Assembly (NCBI GenBank): GCA_910585655.1
Contig: CAJUFW010000001.1
Span: 1 to 64,000 of the forward strand
Source of the DNA: an uncultured Lachnospiraceae bacterium
Lineage (GTDB): Bacteria > Bacillota_A > Clostridia > Lachnospirales > Lachnospiraceae
Length of the DNA: 64,000 nt
Direction of reading: 5' to 3'
The position numbers and the translations under genes were made by a program. The stretch's first letter is position 1. Each line of letters starts with the position of its first letter. Below, piece after piece: positions 1 through 7,703 of the stretch. The notes beneath the pieces are model-generated. The model made no database searches and was not told the DNA's origin. It saw only the letters and a program-made list of their open reading frames with translations.

Positions 1-2
1 TA

Positions 3-164
3 CTGGATATCGTATGTGTGGTTCTTACTTGTATCCTTTGTCTGGCAGTAAGGGGAAATTTGATTGGAATCGGAATAGGAACGGTGGCTTCCGCACTTTT
101 GATCGGGCAAGTGATCCGGATATGTGGAAACGTGTTAAAAGAGCCGTTAGCGAAAAGCTTGTAG
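3..164 (+). CDS. C-terminal end of an integral membrane protein (YczE/YitT-like), partial
   Basis: The reading frame is open from the first bases of the window to TAG at 162-164 and encodes about 53 residues. It is very hydrophobic and glycine-rich (segments such as VCVVLTCILCLAV and GTVASALLIGQVIRI), which fits the last two membrane helices of a larger protein. The G-x-G-I-G-T-V-x-S-A-L-L-x-G pattern resembles the last helices of the YczE/YitT group of bacterial membrane proteins of unknown function. This is family recall only, and the N-terminal bulk lies outside the window. The next gene starts 22 bases downstream on the same strand, so the two may be co-transcribed. Confidence 0.55.
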   Translation: MDIVCVVLTCILCLAVRGNLIGIGIGTVASALLIGQVIRICGNVLKEPLAKSL

Positions 165-186
165 TTAAGACAGAATGGAGAAGCGT

Positions 187-918
187 ATGATTACAGGAAG
201 AGAAGAACAATTTCAAAGGACGGCTGCGTTAATGGGGGAAGAAGCGATTCAGTGGCTGGGAGCCAGTACGGTAGCCGTGTTCGGTATTGGGGGAGTAGGC
301 GGTTTTTGCGTAGAAGCGTTGGCGCGTGCAGGGGTAGGAAAGCTGGTGCTTTTCGATGGAGACAGCGTAGAAAAAACCAATCTGAACCGTCAGCTTATTG
401 CCCTTCATTCTACAATAGGACAAGCCAAGGTAGAGGTGATGAAGGAGCGGATTTTGGATATTTGCCCGCAAATTGAGGTAGAAGCACATAACTGCTTTTT
501 CCTGCCGGATCAGTCTGCAAACATTCCGTTCCAGGAATATGACTATATCGTCGATGCGGTGGATACGGTAACAGCTAAGGTAGAGCTGATTGTACAGGCA
601 GCGAGACACCGAATTCCGGTGATTTCCTGTATGGGAACCGGAAATAAATTTGACCCGACGCGTTTTCAGGTGGCAGATATTTACGAAACTGCGGTCTGCC
701 CGCTGGCGCGGGTGATGCGGCGGGAGTTAAAAGCGCGGGGAATAAAACGGTGCAAGGTCGTATATTCTAGGGAAACGGCAGTGCATACGGAACTGGGCAG
801 AACACCGGGAAGTGTTTCATTCATTCCTCCGGTAGCCGGTCTGATTTTGGCAGGAGAGGTGATTAAGGATTTGACAATCCGTTATCAAAATGCCGGAGAA
901 TATAAGAATCGGTACTAA
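187..918 (+). CDS. tcdA: tRNA threonylcarbamoyladenosine dehydratase (TcdA/CsdL, ThiF-like E1 fold)
   Basis: A 243-residue ThiF/MoeB/UBA1-type protein. TcdA uses ATP to cyclise t6A at position 37 of ANN-decoding tRNAs to ct6A. Visible features are the nucleotide-binding loop GIGGVGGFCVEALARAG near residues 33-49, the acidic DGDSVEKTNLNRQ segment (the conserved D and N-x-x-R-Q of E1-like enzymes), and the DAVDTVTAK segment near 120. The length fits TcdA (about 240-270 residues) and there is no rhodanese domain as in MoeB. An ATG at 175 is also in frame, but the ATG at 187 is preferred because GGAG at 177-180 lies at ribosome-site distance from it. The gene is followed after 36 bases by the family 2 glycosidase gene, with no clear functional link. 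Confidence 0.88.
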   Translation: MITGREEQFQRTAALMGEEAIQWLGASTVAVFGIGGVGGFCVEALARAGVGKLVLFDGDSVEKTNLNRQLIALHSTIGQAKVEVMKERILDICPQIEVEAHNCFFLPDQSANIPFQEYDYIVDAVDTVTAKVELIVQAARHRIPVISCMGTGNKFDPTRFQVADIYETAVCPLARVMRRELKARGIKRCKVVYSRETAVHTELGRTPGSVSFIPPVAGLILAGEVIKDLTIRYQNAGEYKNRY

Positions 919-954
919 ACAAGGAGTAGCAAAGTCGAATGATGGAGGGTTAGC

Positions 955-2844
955 ATGAAACTAGGGGAAGCGTGGCATACTATGCACTTTAGGAAAAAGG
1001 ACGTGACAAAGAACCAGCTTTATACCCCATGGGGAGAGGCATTGGTCAGACGTCTGCATAACAAGAGGGATGGACAGGAGAAGAGCAGCGAGGCGGACGA
1101 GGTAGGTACTGCCTGGGAAAGCAGCGTACTGTCAGAGTATCCAAGACCGCAGATGAGACGAAATAATATGCGTAGTTTAAACGGTTGGTGGAAGTATGCC
1201 ATAACCGATTGGGACAGCGAGGAACCAGGCGCCTGGGAAGGACGGATTTTAGTGCCGTTTTCTCCGGAAAGTGCGTTGTCGGAGGTAGGAAGGCAGCTTC
1301 TGCCAAAGGAGTCTTTGTGGTATGAGCGAGAGATTTTGCTTTCCAAAGAGGAACTGATGCGAAAGGAAGACGGACGATTTGTCTGCGGACGTCTGCTGCT
1401 GCATTTTGGAGCGGTGGATCAGGCATGTCAGGTATGGTGGAACGGAAAGCGGTTAGGCGGTCATCAGGGTGGATATCTGCCGTTTACTTTTGAGGTAACG
1501 GAACTGATAGAGCCGGTCAATGTGCTGCGGGTGCAGGTATGGGATCAGAGTGATACCTCGTATCATACCAGGGGAAAACAGACGCTGCATCCGGAAGGAA
1601 TGTTTTATACCGCGCAAAGTGGTATTTGGCAGACTGTTTGGATGGAATGGGTTCCGGAGGAATTTATAGAAAGCATTCGGCTGACTCCGGACTTTGAGCG
1701 GCATATGGTAAGAGCGGAATTGACTCTGCGGGCTGTTCCGGAGGATCCTGCCGTTCCAGAGGAATATGGCGTTGTTCGGGGAAAAAGAAAGAGGCTGTTA
1801 AGGGAGCGTTTTCTGTCGGAGACGGAATTTCATCCATGGACGCCGGAGGATCCTTATTTGTATGACTGGAAGCTTTCCGCAGGAGAGGATACGATAGAAA
1901 CTTATTTTGCGATGCGTTGTTTTACGATAGAAACAGACGAAGCGGGGATTCCAAGGCTTTGCCTAAACCATAAGCCTTATTATCAGCATGGTGTTTTAGA
2001 TCAGGGGTATTGGCCGGACGGGTTGATGACGCCGCCTTCGGACGAGGCGTATATCTATGATATTCAGAGTATGAAGCAGGCAGGGTTTAACATGATCCGC
2101 AAACATATCAAAGTCGAGTCGTTACGTTGGTATTACCATTGTGACCGTCTGGGAATGCTGGTCTGGCAGGACATGGTCAATGGGGGCAGTTCTTATCATC
2201 CAATGACCGTGACCTATTTGCCAACTGTGTTTCCGTATATCCAAAGCCATATGAAAGACAGCCGTTGTCAGCTATTTTCCAGGGTGGAAAAGAAAGGACG
2301 ACAGGAATGGCTGGCAGAGTGCCGGGAAACAATAAAACATCTGTATAATTGCCCTTGTATCGGGATGTGGGTTCCTTTTAATGAAGGTTGGGGACAGTTT
2401 GATGCACTGCGGGTAGCAAAGATGGTGCGAAACATAGATGGTACAAGATGGATTGACCATGCCAGCGGCTGGGTCGATCAGGGCGGCGGAGATGTCAAAA
2501 GCATCCACAACTATTTCCGCAAGCTGGAAGTAAAACCGGATAAGCAGTTCGGACGTCCGGTAGTCTACAGTGAATACGGCGGTTATGCCTGGTATGTAGC
2601 AGGGCATTCCTATTCCAATCAAATATATGGCTACCGGCATTATCAAAGCGCAAAGGAACTGCAAGAGGCCTATCAAAAGCTGCAAAGGCGGATTGAGGAG
2701 ATGAAAGCCGACGGGTTATGTGCGGACGTCTATACCCAAGTATCAGACGTAGAAGACGAGGTAAACGGGCTTTTGACCTATGACCGTAAAATAAAAAAAC
2801 TGCAGGCAGTGGATGGAGTAGGAAAAACAGGGGAGAAAAAATGA
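955..2844 (+). CDS. Glycoside hydrolase family 2 protein (beta-galactosidase/glucuronidase type)
   Basis: 629 residues. The order is an N-terminal jelly-roll sugar-binding domain (about 60-240, with the GH2-type start W-x-Y-A-I and a P-F-S-P-E-S-A-L-S segment), a short immunoglobulin-like part, and a C-terminal TIM barrel (about 330-600). The acid/base candidate is E477 in PFNEGWGQFD and the nucleophile candidate is E540 in VVYSEYGGYAW. Both fit clan GH-A. No signal peptide is visible, so it is probably cytoplasmic and acts on imported oligosaccharides. The start ATG at 955 follows GGAGGG at good spacing. The stop overlaps the next start as ATGA, so it is co-translated with the alkyl-transferase gene, an unusual partner. 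The substrate cannot be told from the sequence. Confidence 0.87.
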   Translation: MKLGEAWHTMHFRKKDVTKNQLYTPWGEALVRRLHNKRDGQEKSSEADEVGTAWESSVLSEYPRPQMRRNNMRSLNGWWKYAITDWDSEEPGAWEGRILVPFSPESALSEVGRQLLPKESLWYEREILLSKEELMRKEDGRFVCGRLLLHFGAVDQACQVWWNGKRLGGHQGGYLPFTFEVTELIEPVNVLRVQVWDQSDTSYHTRGKQTLHPEGMFYTAQSGIWQTVWMEWVPEEFIESIRLTPDFERHMVRAELTLRAVPEDPAVPEEYGVVRGKRKRLLRERFLSETEFHPWTPEDPYLYDWKLSAGEDTIETYFAMRCFTIETDEAGIPRLCLNHKPYYQHGVLDQGYWPDGLMTPPSDEAYIYDIQSMKQAGFNMIRKHIKVESLRWYYHCDRLGMLVWQDMVNGGSSYHPMTVTYLPTVFPYIQSHMKDSRCQLFSRVEKKGRQEWLAECRETIKHLYNCPCIGMWVPFNEGWGQFDALRVAKMVRNIDGTRWIDHASGWVDQGGGDVKSIHNYFRKLEVKPDKQFGRPVVYSEYGGYAWYVAGHSYSNQIYGYRHYQSAKELQEAYQKLQRRIEEMKADGLCADVYTQVSDVEDEVNGLLTYDRKIKKLQAVDGVGKTGEKK

Positions 2845-3485
2845 AGCAGGGAAAGAAAGTCCTATATGGAAGCGGAAATTTAGCAAAAAAAGAGGCTTGG
2901 CAGGATTCGGATCTGGAAAAGGGAGAAGGCTGTTATATCACCATAAAAACATCTGTTGCAGGGCGGTATTTTTGGGTATTCGAGCAGGCTGGACGAATCT
3001 TGGCAGCAAATTTTTATTCTCCTGCTGATTTGATAAATGAGACGAATGCAATCGAGAATGCGATCCGCCCGTATCTAAACGGAGCAATACTGATGGAAAA
3101 AGAAACCAAGGTACTGAGGGAGGCAAGAAGGCAGCTAGAAGAATACTTTGCGGGAGCGCGAAAGGAATTCTGCCTGCCTGTAGCAATCAGGGGAACGATG
3201 TTTCAGCTAGAGGACTGGCAGGCGCTTTGTACGATTCCTTATGGAGAAACCAGAAGTTATGGACAGCTAGCCGCCCAGATTGGGCGTCCTAAGGGCAGCC
3301 GAGCCGTAGGAATGGCGAATCACAACAACCCCATCAGCGTTATTATTCCATGTCATCGTGTCATTGGATCAGGAGGAACACTGGTGGGGTATGGTGGCGG
3401 TCTGGATGTAAAGCAGGCTTTATTAGCGCTGGAACAAGGAAAAGTCTCCAGAGTCCACGCAGGCGTCAAACTCCATATCGGATAA
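2841..3485 (+). CDS. ogt: Methylated-DNA--protein-cysteine S-methyltransferase (Ogt/MGMT)
   Basis: 214 residues. This suicide repair enzyme moves the methyl group from O6-methylguanine to its own cysteine. The acceptor is C171 in PCHRVIG. The winged-helix part PYGETRSYGQLAAQIGRP and the GYGGGLDVKQALLALE helix are typical. The N-terminal 40 residues are longer and more charged than in most Ogt proteins. Oddly, the coding sequence runs on after the normal family end (near residue 199) for about 15 residues (KVSRVHAGVKLHIG). These codons are antisense to the 3' end of the DUF2828 pseudogene, so the tail looks like a product of the deletion that joined the two genes. The gene starts at the ATGA overlap with the family 2 glycosidase. 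Confidence 0.9.
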   Translation: MKQGKKVLYGSGNLAKKEAWQDSDLEKGEGCYITIKTSVAGRYFWVFEQAGRILAANFYSPADLINETNAIENAIRPYLNGAILMEKETKVLREARRQLEEYFAGARKEFCLPVAIRGTMFQLEDWQALCTIPYGETRSYGQLAAQIGRPKGSRAVGMANHNNPISVIIPCHRVIGSGGTLVGYGGGLDVKQALLALEQGKVSRVHAGVKLHIG

Positions 3486-4625
3486 TATCAAAACGGTATG
3501 CGGTAATTCCTGCTGTGTCAGCCGGTGGGCAACGGCAGTCTGCAGGATCAAGTCAAATACTGCTTCGATGTTGGTATTGGCGACTTCCTCATAGGCGAGG
3601 GTAAGCTCCAGCTTTTCTCGTAGGGTATGGGCGTTGCTTAAATCAACCAGCCTTGGATGCGCGCTAAAAGTCAGATAACGGTTGTGAAAAGGACCAACAC
3701 AGCGTTCGGCAAAGTAAATCGCCAAAGCATTTACGACGTTCCGCGCGGATAGGTTCGTGGCACCAATCCGGGAAAGCATACTGCCGGAGTTATCCATAAC
3801 ACAAATGGTATGTCTGGCTACATTGGGATGTATACGAGTGGCGGCGGTAAAGTCCGGAAGCGCGTTCCATAGCTCTTCTAGGGTGGCATCTTCCTTTTCC
3901 GGTTGGAGAGAATACTGATATACGATATCATGAGGAAATAAAACGCCTGCATGGATTTTTACCTTTCCCTGTTGCAACTGGTTCAAATAGGAACGTCTTC
4001 TCGTTGAATCGTTTCGCAAAAACGCCTCTCGGTAAAGAAGATTGGCTCTGTAAGGAGCTTTTGGTATTGTCGCCTGGTAAGCCCAAGCTCTTTGGTTAAG
4101 ATATCTGCAAACCGTCTGGTAGCAGGCGAAGAGGTATTTGCAGAGAGCAGCCATTTTCCAAGCAGAGAAATCGGCTCATGAGCTTCTTTGTGCTTCTAGT
4201 CCAAAGTAAGCTGCTCTTTGATTAGGGTGACAACAGCATCTTTTACAGGAGTATCCAACAGACAGAGCAGATCGTCATATCTGCCGTATTCCGGTATAAG
4301 AGGAAGCAGTGCGTTTGCGGTAGCTTCGTGATGCTTAGCTAGATAATAAAAGCAAATCCGAAACAGCCGCCGTTCGCCCATTCCCTCACGAATATCCCGG
4401 GCAAAAAACAGCCATTTTAGAGCTAAGCGCCGGTCTTTCATAAAAAACCCGGGTAAACTGCTCTATGATCTGCGCTTCGGTTTTTGCACATAAGGAAGAA
4501 ACTGCAAAATTCATATCCAACAGTTTCTTTCCAGTGGTTCGATAGCCGATAGCGCCATTTTCGGTAATAGACAAATTAGAATCTGTCTTTAATGTTTCTG
4601 TTAAGTGATTCATAAATGAATTCAT
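3423..4625 (-). pseudogene. Decayed DUF2828 (TROVE/vWA-like RNA-binding) protein gene
   Basis: Three minus-strand frames together rebuild a DUF2828 protein. The start at 4625 has a good AAGGAGAG site. The first part (MNSFMNHLTETL, SITENGAIGYRTTGK) shifts frame at a run of six T (complement of 4441-4446) into the part with LALKWLFFARDIREGMGERRLFR and YGRYDDLL. That part meets an in-frame TAG at 4198-4196, and the frame continues as EPISLLGKWLLSANTS and LGLTRRQYQK. Near 4050 there is a second frame change with loss of about 35 codons, then PYRANLLYREAFLRND, FPHDIVYQY and the vWA MIDAS motif DNSGSM. The C-terminus after LILSDMEFDAC is missing. DUF2828 proteins (about 480-580 residues) combine a TROVE-like alpha-helical part with a vWA domain, like Ro60/Rsr. 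At least three independent lesions mean it is not functional. Confidence 0.85.
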
Positions 4626-4685
4626 TTGAACTCTCCTTAGAATATAGAAATATACAATCAGAAAAAAATACGAAAAAACAGGAGC

Positions 4686-4787
4686 AGGGATGGCAGGAAT
4701 CGAACCTGCGACACCCACACAAGGGGCTGCGGCGGACGTCTTTGACAAGACGCGCATTCGGCGCTTTACCAACTGAGCTACATCCCT
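4686..4787 (-). tRNA. tRNA-like gene with enlarged anticodon/variable region (possible tRNA mimic)
   Basis: On the minus strand the two ends form a perfect 7-bp acceptor stem (AGGGATG/CATCCCT) with G as discriminator. A D-arm (TAGCTCAGTTGGTAAAGC) and a perfect T-arm (GCAGG-TTCGATT-CCTGC) follow, but the centre is too long: 102 nt in total against about 76. The best anticodon-like hairpin is CGTC-TTGTCAAA-GACG, giving an 8-nt loop; GUC (Asp) would be the anticodon under the U33 rule. After it come about 26 nt that can form a CCC/GGG arm. The D-stem has a C-A mismatch. No CCA is encoded. It lies 60 bases upstream of, and on the same strand as, the DUF2828 pseudogene. It may be a real but odd tRNA, a tRNA pseudogene, or a Y-RNA-like tRNA mimic. 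Confidence 0.6.
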
Positions 4788-4790
4788 GAG

Positions 4791-4840
4791 TTGACAAGAC
4801 GGCAAAACTCATAAAAAGAAATTGCTGCTGTAACCGTCTT
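4791..4840 (-). other. Inverted repeat in the leader of the tRNA-like gene, plus an 11-bp direct repeat
   Basis: AAGACGG at 4796-4802 and CCGTCTT at 4834-4840 can pair across a 31-nt loop. TTGACAAGACG at 4791-4801 is repeated exactly at 4742-4752 inside the tRNA-like gene, 49 bases away. The direct repeat covers the anticodon-like loop of the tRNA-like gene. Confidence 0.5.
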
Positions 4841-4857
4841 ACAAAATAGAACTTACA

Positions 4858-5283
4858 TTAAGCGAGTTGCTGAAGTTGCTCACTGTGTGTGGCAACGACT
4901 TTTTTGACAAGATCCAAATCCGTCTGAATGGATTCGATTTGGATAACGGCTCTTTCGTACTGCTTTGCAGCAGGAACATAATTTTCAGCCAGTAGCCGGA
5001 TATCCCGGTTTGTTTTGTTTTCTAAGGTTAATTGGATACCGGAGACTTGCTGCTCTAGCTTCTGTATCCGATGTTCTAAGCCGTTCGTTTGGTGTTCTAA
5101 GCTATCCATCCGATGTTCCAGGCTGTCCATCCGATGTTCCATATGGTGTTCCAGGCTGTTCACATGCTGTTCTAAGCTTTGGACATGTTCTTTTAAATCA
5201 CGGATATCATCCTTGACCGGCTGTAGTTCTGTTTGGAGCGCAGCGTGAATTTTGACATCCATCAGATCGGAGATAGCAAGCAA
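4858..5283 (-). CDS. Coiled-coil protein of unknown function
   Basis: 141 residues with no recognised enzyme domain. The centre (about residues 28-75) is a heptad coiled coil built from repeats of SLEHxM/HRMDSLEH. The end has ENKTNRDIRLLAENYVPAAKQYERA and a second helix. Similar small proteins starting with ELLLAISDLMD are common in Lachnospiraceae and have no known role (recall). The start is unclear. The frame continues upstream of TTG 5283 as Asn-Thr-Ser-Asp-Gln-Glu-Leu-Leu, but no ATG, GTG or TTG lies at proper distance from the GGGGGG run at 5314-5309; an ATC codon sits where the family's ATG would be expected. The true N-terminus is probably about eight residues longer, or the start has been lost. 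A good promoter lies upstream on this strand. Confidence 0.65.
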   Translation of the reverse strand: MLAISDLMDVKIHAALQTELQPVKDDIRDLKEHVQSLEQHVNSLEHHMEHRMDSLEHRMDSLEHQTNGLEHRIQKLEQQVSGIQLTLENKTNRDIRLLAENYVPAAKQYERAVIQIESIQTDLDLVKKVVATHSEQLQQLA

Positions 5284-5370
5284 TAATTCTTGATCGCTCG
5301 TATTGATTCCCCCCTTTTAGAGAAAAGATGTGTTTTAGAGTTTTATAGACGTCTGCTTGACGGTAGCGCT

Positions 5371-5399
5371 AGTATAGCATAAAATAGACAAAAAAGCAA
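5371..5399 (-). promoter_or_regulatory. Sigma-A-type promoter for the coiled-coil gene
   Basis: On the minus strand TTGCTT (5399-5394) and TATACT (5376-5371) are separated by 17 bases. This places the transcript start about 50-60 bases before the G-run ribosome site of the coiled-coil gene. Confidence 0.6.
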
Positions 5400-5512
5400 G
5401 CGGAAAATAAATAAAAATTGTTTATTTTTTCTGTCTATGAAGAGAGTGGGAAAAAGAATAAGAGTAGTTAGGGTTGTCTATCGGCGGATAAGGAACCTAT
5501 TGTAAAATTTTG

Positions 5513-5541
5513 TTGCAAAAACTGTAAAAATCAGGTAAGAT
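5513..5541 (+). promoter_or_regulatory. Sigma-A-type promoter for recQ
   Basis: TTGCAA (5513-5518) and TAAGAT (5536-5541) are 17 bases apart, about 30 bases before the recQ start at 5574. The region is AT-rich and an alternative TTGTAA/TGTAAA pair overlaps it. Confidence 0.5.
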
Positions 5542-5573
5542 GGAGAAAAAGAAAATTGTCAAGGGGGAATCTG

Positions 5574-7529
5574 ATGACAGAACCATTAGAAATACTAAAG
5601 AATTATTTTGGCTACAGCAGCTTCCGGGAGGGACAGGAGCTTTTGATTGAAGCGATCTTAACGGGACGGGATGTACTTGGCATTATGCCGACCGGCGCCG
5701 GGAAGTCTGTTTGCTACCAGGTACCGGCTTTGTTGCTGCCAGGGGTGACGATAGTCGTCTCTCCGCTGATCTCGCTGATGAAGGATCAGGTGCAGGCGTT
5801 GAATCAGGCAGGAATTCATGCCGCTTATATCAACAGCTCTTTAAGCGAAGGGCAAATTGCCAAGGCGTTGCAATTAGCGGCGGGCGGTAGGTATAAAATC
5901 ATTTATGTTGCGCCGGAACGATTAGAAACTTATGGCTTTTTACAATTTGCCAGACAGATCGAGATTTCTATGCTGACGGTAGACGAAGCGCATTGCATTT
6001 CCCAGTGGGGGCAGGATTTTCGTCCTAGTTATCTAAATATTTTGCCGTTTATCAGATTGCTTTCTAAGCGTCCGGTGATCAGCGCTTTTACGGCTACTGC
6101 TACAGAGCGGGTGAAGGAGGATATTTCCTGTGTCCTTGGTCTTGTAGAGCCGCAGATCTTAGTGACCGGTTTTGACCGGAAAAATCTCTTTTTTTCAGTA
6201 GAAACTCCCAAAAAGAAATTGGATTATGTGATACGGTATGTGGAGGAACATCCTGACGAAAGCGGGGTGATCTATTGTGCTACTCGGAAAAACGTTGAGC
6301 TGGTGTACGGGCAGCTTTTGACGGCAGGGGTATCGGTGACAAAATACCATGCCGGATTAGAACAAGAGGAACGAAAGCAGAACCAGGAAGAGTTTATGTA
6401 CGACCAGAAGCCGGTAATGGTGGCAACAAACGCCTTTGGTATGGGAATTGATAAGTCGAATATCCGTTATGTGCTTCATTACAATATGCCGCAGAGTATG
6501 GAAAATTATTATCAGGAGGCTGGGAGAGCCGGACGGGACGGGGCGGCGGCAGAATGTGTCCTCCTTTATTCTGCCCAGGACTTGGTGATCAACCGGTATT
6601 TGCTCGAAAGCAAGGAGCCAAATCCGGAAAATAGTGAGGAAGATTTGCTTGCCTTACAGGAGCGGGATTTGGAGCGTTTACGCCAGATGAGTTATTATGC
6701 AATGACCAAACGATGTCTGCGGGAGTATATTTTGCAGTATTTTGGAGAAGTAGGAAAGGGACGCTGTGAAAATTGCTCGAATTGTCAGAAGGAGTTTGAA
6801 GAGATAGATGTGACCAAGGAGGCGGGAAAAATCCTGACTTGTATCCAAGAAATGCGCCAGCGTTATGGGATTCATGTGGTAGCAGGGACTCTTTTAGGAG
6901 AGGAAGGCGCCAAGCTGCGGGAATACCGGGTTTCGGAGTATCGTTCCTATGGCGCATTGGCAGGCTGGTCAGAAGGCGGTATCCAGGAAATCATTACCGA
7001 ACTGCTCCTAGAGGGGATGTTGAACCAGACTAAGGATAAGTATGCGCTGCTGCGTTTGACTGCATTATCAAAGAATGTTATAGAAGGAAAGCAGAAAGTA
7101 TTCCTAAAAAGGCAGAAACAGGTGCTGCCGGATACGAACCTGGCAGGAGAGAAAACAGTAGAAGGGAAAGAACATATTGTGACAGGAAACAGGACGGGAA
7201 GCGGACGAGGAGGTCGCGCTGGTGCGAATACCGGAAAAATCAGACGTTCGGATATTTTAAATAGCAAAGGATTGGATTTGTTTGCTAAGCTACGGGAGTT
7301 GCGTACAAAACTAGCCAAGCAGGAAGGTGTGCCGCCGTATGTGATTTTTTCGGATAAAACATTGGTAGAGCTATGTATAAAGCTCCCTCAAACGGAGAAG
7401 GAACTGCTTAGCGTATCGGGAATCGGAGAGTATAAGGCTGAGAAATATGGAGACGCCTTTTTAAAAAGCATAGAAGCGTTTACCGGTGGAGAACGACAAA
7501 AGATGTATTTTGGGGAAGGGAAAAATTAG
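5574..7529 (+). CDS. recQ: ATP-dependent DNA helicase RecQ
   Basis: 651 residues. RecQ is a 3'-to-5' superfamily 2 DNA helicase used in recombination and fork repair. In order: helicase core 1 with Walker A TGAGKS (about residues 44-49) and the DEAH box in VDEAHCISQWGQDFRPSY (about 135-152), helicase core 2 (GMGIDKSNIRYVLHYNMP, then QEAGRAGRDG), the zinc-binding RQC part with C-x-N-C-x-x-C in CENCSNC, a winged helix (about 410-500), and a C-terminal HRDC domain ending in SVSGIGEYKAEKYG. A basic, glycine-rich linker (GSGRGGRAGANTGK) precedes HRDC. The ATG at 5574 is chosen over TTG 5556 because AGGGGG at 5562-5567 is its ribosome site. It stands alone between its own promoter and a 170-base gap. 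Confidence 0.95.
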   Translation: MTEPLEILKNYFGYSSFREGQELLIEAILTGRDVLGIMPTGAGKSVCYQVPALLLPGVTIVVSPLISLMKDQVQALNQAGIHAAYINSSLSEGQIAKALQLAAGGRYKIIYVAPERLETYGFLQFARQIEISMLTVDEAHCISQWGQDFRPSYLNILPFIRLLSKRPVISAFTATATERVKEDISCVLGLVEPQILVTGFDRKNLFFSVETPKKKLDYVIRYVEEHPDESGVIYCATRKNVELVYGQLLTAGVSVTKYHAGLEQEERKQNQEEFMYDQKPVMVATNAFGMGIDKSNIRYVLHYNMPQSMENYYQEAGRAGRDGAAAECVLLYSAQDLVINRYLLESKEPNPENSEEDLLALQERDLERLRQMSYYAMTKRCLREYILQYFGEVGKGRCENCSNCQKEFEEIDVTKEAGKILTCIQEMRQRYGIHVVAGTLLGEEGAKLREYRVSEYRSYGALAGWSEGGIQEIITELLLEGMLNQTKDKYALLRLTALSKNVIEGKQKVFLKRQKQVLPDTNLAGEKTVEGKEHIVTGNRTGSGRGGRAGANTGKIRRSDILNSKGLDLFAKLRELRTKLAKQEGVPPYVIFSDKTLVELCIKLPQTEKELLSVSGIGEYKAEKYGDAFLKSIEAFTGGERQKMYFGEGKN

Positions 7530-7703
7530 AGTATCTTACAGTTGTAGAAAAAATGATTGGATAGAATTGCTATATCCTACTGCCATAGAAATGCCATACC
7601 TGTCTTTTAGAATCGAATCCTGTAGAATCCGGTTAGGAGAAATTCTTCTTTTTTGCCGAAAGGCAGTGGGATTTTGCTTATAACAAACGAAAGGATTTTA
7701 TTT
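7530..7703. other. Intergenic region between recQ and the surface glucosaminidase gene
   Basis: No gene is seen. TTGGAT/TATATC-like AT-rich boxes near 7556-7588 could be promoter parts, but no pair is convincing. GCC-GAAA-GGC near 7656-7665 is a small hairpin. AAAGGA at 7690-7695 is the ribosome site of the next gene. No strong terminator follows recQ. Confidence 0.35.

Noticed and set aside
4386..4805. Open frame running through the tRNA-like gene and the DUF2828 start
   Set aside because: Its first 60 codons are the tRNA-like gene and leader; the real start is ATG 4625 with AAGGAGAG, and the frame breaks after it.
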